From assembly GCA_014529385.2 (NCBI GenBank), contig CM043959.1, positions 52,513,753 through 52,577,752 on the forward strand: DNA of 64,000 bases, given 5' to 3'. Source of the stretch: Adiantum capillus-veneris. Taxonomy: Eukaryota; Streptophyta; Polypodiopsida; Polypodiales; Pteridaceae. This document shows positions 35,173 through 45,337 of this stretch, in pieces. Position 1 is the stretch's first letter; each line of letters starts with the position of its first letter. Below the pieces are notes generated by a model. That model did no database searches. It was given only the letters and a program-made list of their open reading frames with translations, and was not told where the DNA came from. Position numbers and translations under genes: made by a program.

Positions 35173-35550
35173 GTCTCATCCTAGCTTGCCCACTCTCTTG
35201 TCTTCTTGTTGTAGCTACTTTGTTGACTTTAGCATTGAGCACTTTAGTCAGTAAGAGCGGTTCCCATGGCCTAGGACTTTTAGAGTAAAAATTTGGAACT
35301 TTGCCCTATGGAAGTCTTAATGGAGTTAAACCTAGAGGTACTTTAAACCAAATGATGTACTTTTCTCTTTAGCAAACCATCCCCATCTGGATCCCCAATT
35401 CCTGTCTTTTGGATCCCTTGTTGAGACCGCGGTCTGGCAGTCTTTCCAATATCCAACCTTTGCTCCCCCCTGGTATTTTCCTATTATTAAAGTGATCACT
35501 TTAATATGAGAAAATCATTTGGGGAAAGTAGATATTAGGTTTTTATGACA
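33893..35550 (-). mobile_element. LTR of the same family as 29145-30727, minus orientation, with PBS
   Basis: 1658 bp. The minus strand runs from TGTCATAAAAACC to AATGTTACA and is alignable along its length to the solo LTR (for example the ends, the AAATGATTTTCTCATATTAAA phrase near the start and the CAAGCACTCTT phrase near the end). It keeps a PBS but no coding internal region and no second LTR in minus orientation, so the element is truncated or was non-coding (LARD-like). Confidence 0.82.
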
Positions 35551-36456
35551 CCCATCTTCTAATGTGCTTCCATAGCATGTGCTGCCTTGGTCTACGCATG
35601 CTTGCTATAGCTAGTTGCTTGCAAATCACCCGTTGACCTTGCTTTCGAGCCTCGCCTACGGTCCAGCTCGTCACCAAGGACAAAGCTTTGTTGTCATTTT
35701 TTAAAAATCCATTGAAGCCCTTGTTCCCACCGAGCTCTAACAATGGTCACTCCACACCACGTACGGGACATTTTCACAGTAGGCAATGGCTCGAAGGGCC
35801 AAAGCGAATTGAAGACAAATCAAAACACCTTTTTTTTGTGAAGATAGTCTTCACTATAGGTGAAGAGATGCTTCACATAAACCACTAATGATTGAATTGC
35901 TCAAATGGCTACCAGCAACAGTACTTCAAAATCGAAGCCGAAATATTCACATGAATCAATCGGACATAAACCCAAGAAGTTGAGAAGTAAACTCATCCAA
36001 CGGTGACAACCAATTCAAGAGCAAATATGATTGTGGAATCCTCGACCTCCCATTGCTCTACCAATGCCAGGACCTACACCTGTGGTGGAAGAAGTCGGTG
36101 AAAGTGACCTCAACCAAGCAAATAAAGCTTATGCACATAGCTTGGGTCAATAAAGTTTTAAATGTTTGATCCCTATTTTTGTAAAGCACTCATTTGTGTG
36201 CCTATGCTACCCTCTATGTGTTTGTAAGGGAAGTATTTGTGTGATCTCACCTTGTGTTTAGGGGATCTAATTTTCCATACCATAGTCATGTTCCAAGGGA
36301 GGATTCTGTATACCTACACCCTAATGTGTGAGGAGAAATTTGTGTGCCTACACCCTATGTATCAAGGGGAGATAAATTTATGTTCCTTCATCCTCGTTTT
36401 TTGTTTGAGGGGAGGCGATTGTGAAATATGCGAGTGCTATTTTGTGTATCCAAAAG
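35551..36456. other. Possible 3' end of another decayed LTR element
   Basis: No intact gene. Several GGGGAG-containing purine runs occur (near 36290, 36370, 36410 and 36465). A short protein-like segment (PMPGPTPVVEEVGESDLNQ) is at about 36064-36120. Family not recognised. Confidence 0.3.
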
Positions 36457-36622
36457 CCACAAAGGGGAGGATTTGTAAGCATTGCGGATTTTGTAACAAC
36501 TCCCATGTGTAACCGCTCTCCATGTATCACACTATATGTATGTGTTGTGTTGCCTACCGTGTGTTAGCCTACATGTATAACCATGTGTTAGCCTATGTGT
36601 CAATACCGTGTGGCCTATATAA
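36457..36622 (+). other. Candidate polypurine tract and LTR start with TATA box
   Basis: CACAAAGGGGAGGATT is followed by TGTAAGC at 36474, like a PPT joined to a 3' LTR. A TATA box TATATAA lies at 36616-36622. There is no second copy to confirm it. Confidence 0.3.
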
Positions 36623-36770
36623 GAGCACTTTTGTACAAACATCTATAATGGATCAAGTACTATTTTGCATTTGTATTTGACTATCTTTCTCAAGTTATTT
36701 TTATAGCTAATTAGCATCATTTAATTATGAACAGATCTTTTCATTATCCATGCTAAAACCCTACAACTCA

Positions 36771-36958
36771 CTTATTTTATCAAGTGCAATTTGGTGCAAA
36801 GCAGGTAGGGCAATCTAGGGGACTCTATATATGGGCCCCTACCCTTTCGTACTTTCTTATCAAGTCATTGCATAGTATTGTCAACTTTTGGGTTTAAACT
36901 GATCGCTCTCGAGCATTTTCTCTCGTGTCTCCTCACTCTAGCGTTTTTTCATGCACTT

Positions 36959-37020
<62 letters not shown>

Positions 37021-37286
37021 CCCCTCTAGGTTTTGTAGCTTGTGATTCTCACTTCTCTACTCTAGCGCTTCACTCTATGTCATCCCCCTCCCCCTTTGCA
37101 TCACATTGCTTGCAGGTGTTGCAATTGAGGCTCATTTAGTGGGCTGTCCACACACGGAGGACTTTACAAAGGAGATTTGTTGTCGTCTATACGAGATCTA
37201 GTGTTTGCTTGGTGCCAAGAGGAGGTTTGCTCATGGTATCAGACTTGATCGTCATGCAATTTATCTTTTTCGTTACACCTTTGACA
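36771..37286 (+). repeat. Probable 5' LTR (part) of copia element C
   Basis: The end is set by the PBS at 37287. The stretch from about 36771 (ACTCACTTATTTTAT ... GTAGGGCAAT ... CTATATATGGGCCC) matches about 41984-42085 downstream of the copia C coding relic. The true start is uncertain. A (TC)n tract at 36963-37018 lies inside it. Confidence 0.5.
36963..37018. repeat. (TC)n microsatellite inside the copia C LTR
   Basis: About 28 TC units. Confidence 0.95.
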
Positions 37287-37298
37287 TGGTATCAGAGC
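37287..37298 (+). other. Primer-binding site, tRNA-iMet, copia element C
   Basis: TGGTATCAGAGC follows ...TTTGACA. A second partial copy, TGGTATCAGA, lies about 54 bases upstream at 37234. Confidence 0.85.
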
Positions 37299-37496
37299 CA
37301 AGACGTGCTCTCGAGTCGAGTTGGTGATGTGTGCGAGTTTATGGTTTTGATATTTTGCAATGAAACGAGGTGTAGTGTTTGTTACCGTTGTTTTTCACTC
37401 TTTTGGGGCTGATCTAGACTTGTTGTGGGCTGATTTGAAGATCCCTCTTCATCCCAACCCATCCTAGCCTTGTCATATGCCCAAATTCTCATCAAC

Positions 37497-40400
37497 ATGT
37501 CAAGGGGTGATGAATTTGACTTGAACTTGGTCCAAGATGAAGAAGTACGAGAAGTAGAAGTTCATGATGGAGCAACAAGTCACGAGGAGTTGAGATATTG
37601 GTCCCAACTCTACTCTGGTGTAGGTGATCAACAAATCAAGATTCCTACCCTTCCTACTTTTCCCTTTGATCGGTAATTGAATGGCGACAACTATGACGTT
37701 TGGAAAGCGAACATGATGAGGGTCTTTTGACTCTTACAAGCTTGGAGGCTTTGTCACAGCAACAACTTTCAGAACCCAAGGGATCTAATGAGAGCAAAGC
37801 TATGGGAGCGTTTCAATGCTCGGATTCAATCATTTATCATCCTCAATAGTACACAATTTGTCATTAGTCATATCCGATTGATGAAGGACGTGAAGCAGAT
37901 TTGGGATCAAATTTCCTCATTATATGATCTAATTTCTTTGATGAAGCCGATTGCTTTGGAGGTGTAGTTGTGGGATCTGGATGCCAAACAAGCATCCATG
38001 AGGAACCATACCAAGAAGATGCAGGAACTCTAGCAACATATACTTCATGTGGAAAAGAGGACCAATTTAGAGGACATGGCCATTTATCTTTTGACCCAGT
38101 TGCCTCTCCTCGTACTCCAATCTCTATTCTTCATTGATTATGAGTGGTCGATTGAACACTATTACATGAAACAAGATTGTTCCAATGATATTGGACCAAC
38201 AAGAGCGGTTCAATGCGGGGAATAAGCCAGGCTCTGAAGTCTTGGCGGATTCTTTCAACTATGGCAACAAGAAGCAAAAGGGTAAGAAGAAAAGCAACAA
38301 CAATACCAAGAAGAAGGATGTTGAAAACTATGCTTTGAAAGTTGATCGAGATTGCAATCATTGTGGAAAAAAGGCCATTATTGGTGGAAGTGTCCGAAGT
38401 GAGTTGGTGAGGCTTCTACTTTTTTGGTTGAAAGATAGTCACCAGCCTTTGTTCATTTGGAGATGCTACCTAGAGAGGCTTCTCTAAGGACATCGAAGGT
38501 TGAGACAACTCTTGTTATCCAACATGCGGTCCCATTTTCATTGGCGATAAATCGAAGATTCTTGATCAAGTGTGCAAGTTAGGAATGGAGGTGGTCTTCA
38601 CATAGGATGAAATGTCCATTTGGGATCTAGACTCTGGCAAGGAGGTCAGAGTGGGCATGGTTGGAGCAAGGTCTCTACAGGCTCCATGCTCTTACTTTAG
38701 CGATTGGTACTCCTACAGGTGACTTAAGGCATTAACGGTTTAGTCATTTGAACATTGATGCTCTTTGTCATTCTTTTTGTGAAGAGTTGATTGAAGGCTT
38801 ACCAGATGTTGGGTGCAAGAATGGAAATTGCATTACTTGCATCATGGGAAGCAACATAGAGGGGCTATACAAAAGCACTCTACACACCACATTATTGCGG
38901 TTTTGGAGATAGTTCACACCGATCTTTGTGGACTTTGTGGACCAATGTAGATTCCATATTTGGGAAGAGTTCTTTACTTCATGTTGTTGGTGGGTGATTT
39001 CAACCGCTTTACTTGGGTATATTTTCTACAACACAAGTCAAAGGCATTTTGTCACGAGAACGGGCACCACTGCCAACAAAAAATAACAGATTGAATAACT
39101 TTAAGCACTTCAAATAACAACTAAACTGAAAGAGATGCACGACACCAGACGGGGAGTGGCGGAGTTCCACCCCAAGAGAGCATTGGCCGCAAACCTTGGC
39201 GCCCCTTTAGGTATTTCTTTATATTACTTGAACTCTGTACAACGCCGGTACTCCATCCTCTGCACCTGGTCTGTACCTCACACACAGCATGCCAGAGAAT
39301 GAGCCCTTGGCTCAAATTTAAAGGCCCTTGGCCATGAAAAGCATCAAACTCAAACGCATCTGGACTCAAAAGCTTCCGCCCAAAGGTGCTCAACATAAAT
39401 CACGGAAATCCATACACCTCCCACATCATCATGTTAGCACAAATTGCAAAAATCCGTACATCTACCACGTCATCTGTTCTCCGTGTGTGTGTGTGTGCTT
39501 GCTTTATTGTAATGCCTTTATGTCACTTGGGCCCCATCGAACGGGGTCCCATAAGTAAAAATAGGCCACTTGGCAAGACTTTGTAAGCGGGTAAAACTTC
39601 TTCTGCTACTTCGACTTCTTCTGCTTCTTCTTCTTAGGGTTTAGGCCCCTTGGTCGGGATCTACATGCTGGCTCCGTTCCCCAATGTCTTGATACATCAA
39701 CAATTTGTGACACATTTGATCTTTTCAATATTTGGTGTACACTCATGGACAAGGAAAGCAGAGAAATTGTGAAGACAATTTTATCAAACAAAGGTGGGGA
39801 GTTCACCTTCAATGCGTTTATACAATTTTGTGCGAACCATGGCATCAAGCGGGAGCTTCCAAATACTAGATCGCCCTCAGAGAATGGATTTGTGGAGCAA
39901 AAGAATAGGATTGTGGTGGAGATGGTGAGGAGCATAGAGACCTCCCGAAGTCTTTGTGGGTGGAGGTAGTAGTGATATCAGTTCACACTATCAACCGGTT
40001 TCTTACGTCTTCAATTCTAGGGAATACTCCATTTGAGGCTTGCTTTGGTAGAAAGCTTTAATATCTCTCATCTTTGGATATTTGGGAATGATGCCAATGT
40101 CCATGTACATAAGAAGCAGAGAGGGAAGTTTGATCCCAAGTCTAGCATAATCGTTTTTGTCGGCTACAATAATCTTTTCGAGGGATATTGACTTTATGAT
40201 CTAGTGAAGAAGGATGTTATACTAAGCCGCAATGTGGTCTTCAACGTTTATATTCCCTCAGAGGGGGACTTTTGCTCCCAATTCTTCTACAACAACCCTT
40301 GGTTTGCCTATCCTTAAGGATCTTGAAGCGATTCCCCTCTCAAGGTTGATGAACCCTCTTCTCTAGTTCTTGTCTCTGAGGCGTAAGGAGGAGAATGCAT

Positions 40401-41842
40401 CGATTCTTGATTATCTAATTGATAGCCATTCTCACCATCATGATGATGTTGAGGATGTATCAATAGCTCCCTCTTCCCGGGGGAAAACTCAGAGCTACCA
40501 AAGTGGCTATTGGAGACTTTGCGGGATGCAACTACTTCAAACTTTCCACTAGATTGGCGTGAGGTCGGTACTACACGACAATCAACTTCAAAATGTTGAG
40601 ACAAACACAACATTAGTGCATGTAAACTATGCTTTGATGTCCTCAATGATCAAAGTAGGGGTGTGGAAGATGGCCATGCAGAAAGATCTTGATCCCATCG
40701 AGAAGAGAAACACATGGAAGTTGGTTTCGTGGCCACCAAAGCGGAAGGTCATTAGTGTAAGTGGGTCTGTATGACCGATTACAAACCAGATGGATCTTTG
40801 GATAAGCACAAGCATGGCTTGTTGCCAAGGGTTTTTTGCAGAGACCGGGTGTAAATTATGACGAGACCTTTGCATCGACTGTGAGGATGGCAACTATTTG
40901 GACAAGATTTGCTCTAGTTGGTTGGCCCGTGTTTCAAATGCATGCCATGTTGGCTTTTCTCAACGACAACTTAGAGGAGAAGGTGTATGTGGATATTTCT
41001 TAAATCCACAATTCAATGACATGGTTTACAAGTTGTGGAAGGCTCTCTATGGCCTAAAGCAAGTTTCTCGAGTGTGGTACTAGAAGATAGACTCTTTCTT
41101 CCTATGGCATTCCTTTCGTCGTTTTTCTACAAATTCAGATTTGTATATGTTCAGTGAGGGAGGATTAGTGACTCTTGTTATCCTCTATGTGGATGACCTT
41201 GTGATCACGGGTAGCCATGAGAAACACATACAAAGTACTATGGAGACCTTGGCAAAGGACTTTGAGATGATAGAGCTCGGCTTGCTTCACTACTTTCTTG
41301 GGCAGAGAAGGGTATCTCTCCCTCAATAGTACTATGTCCAATAGTTGTTGAAAGCATTTGGTATGACCAAGTGAAAACCTATCTCTTATCCCAATAAGTT
41401 GTCACAATATGACCCCTCAGATGTAACAATTGCTACAAAGCATCGAAGGTCGGTCGGTTCTCTTATTTGATGTTGAACACCTGGTTTGACATCAATTTCC
41501 AAATTCCCAATTGGACTTCTCAGTTCGTTTATGTAGAGACACACGAAGGCAGATATGGAGCAAGTTCTTCGGACCTTGTGGTATTTAAAGTAGTCAAAGT
41601 CGCTAGGCATTTGACATGTAGCTGGAAGTACAAACTCTAGGATATTCTTGGAGGATGGAGTGATTCAAATTGGGGTAGTGATCTAGATGGACAACGGTTG
41701 ACTCCAAGTTACACCTTTTCCTTTGGCTCAAGAGCAATTCATGGAGCAACAAGAAGCAACCTACAATTCCCTATCATCCACATAAGCTGAGTATAGGGAT
41801 GTTTGCAGTGCTACATGCGATTTAGTGTGGCTGGCATGAGGT
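37497..41842 (+). pseudogene. Copia element C gag-pol relic, split by a solo LTR
   Basis: In order: Gag start MSRGDEFDLNLVQDEE (37497); UBN2-like Gag (NGDNYDVWKANMM, then IWDQISSLYDL) with stops; a CCHC knuckle CNHCGKK-GHYWWKCPK (about 38351) that needs a one-base frame correction in an A-run; GAG-pre-integrase with FSHLNIDALC (about 38740); integrase with VHTDLCG, then after the nested LTR ILSNKGGEF and SENGFVEQKNR (39781-39915); RT from about 40660 with KALYGLKQVSRVWY and LYVDDLVITG (41188); RNase H to about 41842. Many stops and frameshifts. The nested solo LTR 39050-39712 interrupts integrase; joining across it restores the frame. Confidence 0.85.
39050..39712 (-). mobile_element. Solo LTR, family S copy 1, nested in copia C
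   Basis: 663 bp with TG...CA ends and perfect duplications CATTT at 39045-39049 and 39713-39717. Non-coding. Homologous along its length to 62317-62999 and, inverted, to 50344-51028. Shared landmarks are CCTTGGCGCCCCTTT, TTTCTTTATATT, TTTAAAGGCCCTTGGCC and ACGTCATC. The sense of the TTTAAAT TATA-like box suggests the LTR is minus-oriented. Removing it and one CATTT gives HKSKAF-DLFNIWCTLMDKES in frame. Confidence 0.88.
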
Positions 41843-41983
41843 AGGACCCCTGTTCCTAGCGTTTCTTGGGGTTAGAGTCTTTATTTATTTGCAGTATTCC
41901 CTTATATGCCCGGTCGAAGACCAAATTTTGTCCCTTGGGCCGGTTTATTATCAGTTGAGACGATGTGGCATATTATGGGGCAC

Positions 41984-42103
41984 TCACTTATTTATTAGGT
42001 GCAATTTGTTGGAAAGTAGGTAGGGCAATGTAGGGGATTCCATATATATGGGGCCCTACCCCTTTGTACTTGCTTATCGAGAGTTATAGGAGTTTCTAGG
42101 TGA
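41984..42103 (+). repeat. Fragment of the copia C 3' LTR
   Basis: Matches part of 36771-36890 (GTAGGGCAATGTAGGGGATT, TATATATGGGGCCCTACC). The element is cut off near 42088-42103, next to the G-family solo LTR. Confidence 0.5.
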
Positions 42104-42108
42104 GCGTG

Positions 42109-42848
42109 TGTAATGTGCAATGGAATTGATTGATGTTGAATGCTCTGGATGAGTGCTTAGTGAGTACCCAAGGTTCCTTTTATTGCACGAGAGAGTTTCG
42201 TTTACTTCATGTGAGAGGTGCAATAGACTAGAAAGAGAAGAGAGAATGATATTCTGAGTGAATGTTGTGTGAGTGATAGAAAGAGAAGAAGACTCACCAG
42301 ACGGAGTCCCAAACCCCCCTCCAAGGGCTTCCTTCTTTATCTCTAGAGGTATTTGCTTTAGATTGCACTAATGCTTGAATCTGCAAGGCAAGGGTTGGAA
42401 ATACAAAACTCTAGTAAATCTATCTTGGATATGGGACTACGACCAAGCACAACCTGGGTACTATGGGCTAGCTGCTGCTAGCTAGATTGCTAGAGGTATT
42501 GAGGTGTTGCTGGTACTTGTATTTCCAATACTAATATGGTTGGAGAGGTGACCCCTAGAGTTACCTATATTGAAGTCATGTTAATCAATAATAAGTTTCA
42601 GAACCTATTATAAGAGGTGCTTCGTATACCGTGAACTACTTAGGCTTGATACGTCGCTAGACTATGGGAACACTCCCGGGTTGTGCTCATGTGCAATTAG
42701 AGGGTAAGCAACTAATCTAAAGTGTCTGGGCATGCACGCCTTGTTTACATGCTCACAATGGTACCATAACTCTTCCGAGGCTATCCTAAACCCTAGAAGT
42801 AGGAGTTAGCTTGTCCACATGCACATAGGGTTAGATGTACATGTGACA
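42109..42848 (-). mobile_element. Solo LTR of the G gypsy family, minus orientation
   Basis: 740 bp. The minus strand runs from TGTCACATGTACATCTAACC to the TTGCACATTACA end, matching the G-family LTRs at 46963-47859, 52487-53678 and 55616-56809. Perfect target duplication GCGTG at 42104-42108 and 42849-42853. No internal sequence, so a solo LTR. It lies beside the L1-like LINE fragment. Confidence 0.85.
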
Positions 42849-42853
42849 GCGTG

Positions 42854-43745
42854 AGGTTCACACCAAAGACACTCTTAGTCACATTCAAACTGAGAAATCC
42901 AAGTTTTCCTATCATGCTTTGGTTTCAACATGGATATCCAAAGCGGATAGGATAAAGAAAGATTCCTTTGCTCATTTTAGGAAGCATCCCAAGGGGACTT
43001 ATATTACGGCATTACGAGATTTTGCAGATGTGTTGCACACAGATCTTGATGAGGTCCTTGACATAACTTCATCTTATTTCGAGCATCTCTTTACTATAGA
43101 TAAGGTGATATTTTGCATGCTAGAGAGTGAGGTTTGGTCTAATGTTTAACATGTGGTTACGGAGGTTATGTGTCACAATTTACTAGCCCCTTTCACTTTA
43201 TAGGAGATGCGCGTTGTAGCGGATGGCCTAGACAATCCCTCTTGTCCTAGAGAGGATGGTTGACTAGATAGTCCTTTTTACAATTTTGGGATGTACTTAA
43301 CCCCGTTATGCTTTCTAGCTTACAAACAAATTTTTGACACAGGAGAGATGCCTTTCACTGTGTTTTTAGGACTTGTTTCTCTTATACAAAAAGGTGGCGA
43401 TTCCTCGTACCTCCAATAGTGGAGGTCGATCACACTCATGTGTTCCATGTACGAGATCTTTGACACAGGAGAGATGCCTTCCACTGTGTGTTTAGGACTC
43501 GTTTCTCTTATACAAAAAGGTGGAGATTCCTCGTACCTCCAATAGTGGAGATCAATCACACTCGTGTCTTCCGTGTACAAGATCTTTGGTCGCATGATCA
43601 GTATGCGTTTGAGACCTTTTATGCATGACCCCATCCATGCTTCCCATATTCGTTTTGTGCAAGATTGATCCATTTTGGACAACATCTTCACATTCTATGA
43701 GATAGTTGAGTGGGCTTGCCAGCTTCCTCCACAATACACATAAGC
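42854..43745 (+). pseudogene. L1-like LINE fragment, RT region
   Basis: Translated pieces in order match plant L1 ORF2 ahead of and inside RT: WISKADRIKKDSFAHF, SSYFEHLFTID, LLAPFTL*EM, FLGLVSLIQKGGDSSYLQ, WRSITLM..YEI, RLRPFMHDPIHASHIRFVQD. Stops occur at about 43147, 43201 and 43412. A 126-bp (42-codon) direct duplication (43333-43458 and 43459-43584) repeats the segment with GLVSLIQKGGD. No YADD region is present, so it is truncated at the 3' side. It is a different LINE type from those at 57-61 kb. Confidence 0.7.
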
Positions 43746-44531
43746 TCTTGCTCCTGTTCATATGTATCAGATGATACATCCATGGTACCCTGTGCGGTTT
43801 CCAAATCATGACAAGAATCTCCTTTCAGACTCACAGACTCTTCACATAATTGTACACACTCCACATGCAGGCTGTGAGCTGATCATAGAACAATCGGCAT
43901 CTTCAGTAATAGCTTCACGAGGGTTGCTAATGGCACAACTATTGCTTTAGGTAATTCAGAAAAATCTGCATTACTTTCAATTTTTGACCCTTCAATTTGT
44001 GCAACATCTCCCAAGGCATCTTGCTATGTTGCTAATTTTGCACAAACCCGTTTCCAAAATTCTTCATAGTTTGGTGCCTACACATCATTGTATTCCATTT
44101 CCCTTGGCATATATTCATTACTAGTATGCAAAACTGCTTCTTTAAAATACTCCCAACAATCTGCATATTCCCTGGCAAGATCTTCAACCTGTGCAGTCAA
44201 ACTTGGAACAACCAACCACTCAAATGATTTCACCATAAGCTCCTCTAGAACTCGACGAGCCCGCATCTCCATCTCGTAGGAGGAAAGGTATCCATCGGAT
44301 CATAGCACTCGAACATATTGCACTCCGCATACACAAAAGCTAATGCCTCTTCCATAACATCTTCTAATTTCTTATGCTTTGATTTTGTGTCCCTACATTG
44401 ATTGATAATGCTTCAATCATCTGCATCAATTTTGCAAAATCCGGTGTATTTTATACCTCTTTGGAGAAGTACGTCAGGCTGATTCTTGAAAGTTTTTGTA
44501 AAGCCTCATGCACCACCAGCTGCGGCTCCAT
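43690..44531 (-). pseudogene. Unrecognised minus-strand coding relic
   Basis: Starts MEPQLVVHEALQKLSRISL at 44531, stops, then continues in shifting frames with protein-like sequence (KLEDVMEEALAFVYAECNMFECYDPMD; MRARRVLEELMVKSFEWLVVPSL; YADCWEYFKEAVLHTSNEYMPREM). Acidic, helical and rich in Met and Cys. I recognise no family. It could be a captured host-gene fragment or an element ORF. Its start lies in the 441-bp duplicated unit, so a second copy of the first codons exists downstream at about 44970. Confidence 0.35.
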
Positions 44532-44756
44532 CTTCACTCTCTCACCCCGGTCAATTTCACATCGGGTTCACCAACAATGTCGGAGTGCGAGGTTCTTTGG
44601 GTTCGATTGGGAAACCGTCGGCCTTCTGGCCGTGAGAGTTGAGAGAGACAGAGGCAGCCGTCCGTCGACTCGGTGAACTAGGGGGTGAACTTGGGCCAAA
44701 AATGGAGCCCCGAGTTCACTCCTAGTTCACCCCTAGTTCACCCGCCTCGCGAGGTG

Positions 44757-44822
44757 TGGATCGAACCCGGGACGTCTCGATTGCCACACGAATGCCCTAC
44801 CACCACGCTAGCACGCGTCGCT
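44757..44822 (-). mobile_element. tRNA-derived SINE-like Pol III promoter, copy 1
   Basis: On the minus strand an A-box-like TAGCGTGGTGGTAGG (44810-44796) is followed about 30 bases later by a B box GGTTCGATCC (44767-44758), the spacing found in tRNAs. Cloverleaf pairing is poor, so it is SINE-like rather than a tRNA gene. Flanking TGAACTAGG-type phrases repeat on both sides (for example 44680-44750 and 44850-44897). Full SINE limits and a 3' tail are not clear. Confidence 0.55.
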
Positions 44823-45197
44823 ACCCATGTTGTCATGGCACATGATCACACTCTAGTTGACCCGTCCCTAGTACACCCCCAGTTCATTCCCAGTTCACTC
44901 TTTGGAGAAGTATCAGGCTGATTCTTGAAAGTTTTTGTAAAGCCTCATGCACCACCAGCTGCGGCTCCATCTTCACTCTCTCACCCCGGTCAATTTCACA
45001 TCGGGTTCACCAACAATGTCGGAGTGCGAGGTTCTTTGGGTTCGATCGGGAAACCGTCGACCTTCTGGCCGTGAGAGTTGAGAGAGACAGAGGCAGCCGT
45101 CCGTCGACTCGGTGAACTAGGGGGTGAACTTGGGCCAAAAATGGAGCCCCGAGTTCACTCCTAGTTCACCCCTAGTTCACCCGCCTCGCGAGGTGTG

Positions 45198-45262
45198 AAT
45201 CGAACTCGGGACGTCTCGATTGCCACACGAATGCCCTACCACCACATTAGCACGCGTCGCTA
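45198..45262 (-). mobile_element. tRNA-derived SINE-like Pol III promoter, copy 2
   Basis: Same structure in the second 441-bp unit. The B box is changed to AGTTCGATTC and the A box to TAATGTGGTGG, so this copy is weaker. Confidence 0.5.
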
Positions 45263-45337
45263 CCCATGTTGTCATGGCACATGATCACACTCTAGTTGAC
45301 CCGTCCCTAGTACACCCCCAGTTCATTCCCAGTTCAC

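Larger units (their letters stand above)
44457..45337. repeat. Tandem duplication, two 441-bp units
   Basis: Units 44457-44897 and 44898-45337 differ at only about ten positions by eye (for example GTGTGGATCGAACCC versus GTGTGAATCGAACTC, CACGCTAG versus CACATTAG). Each unit carries a tRNA-like Pol III promoter and a purine/CT-rich segment. Confidence 0.88.

Noticed and set aside
44757-44822. Genuine tRNA gene
   Set aside because: A and B boxes are present, but acceptor and arm pairing is poor and no proper anticodon arm forms.
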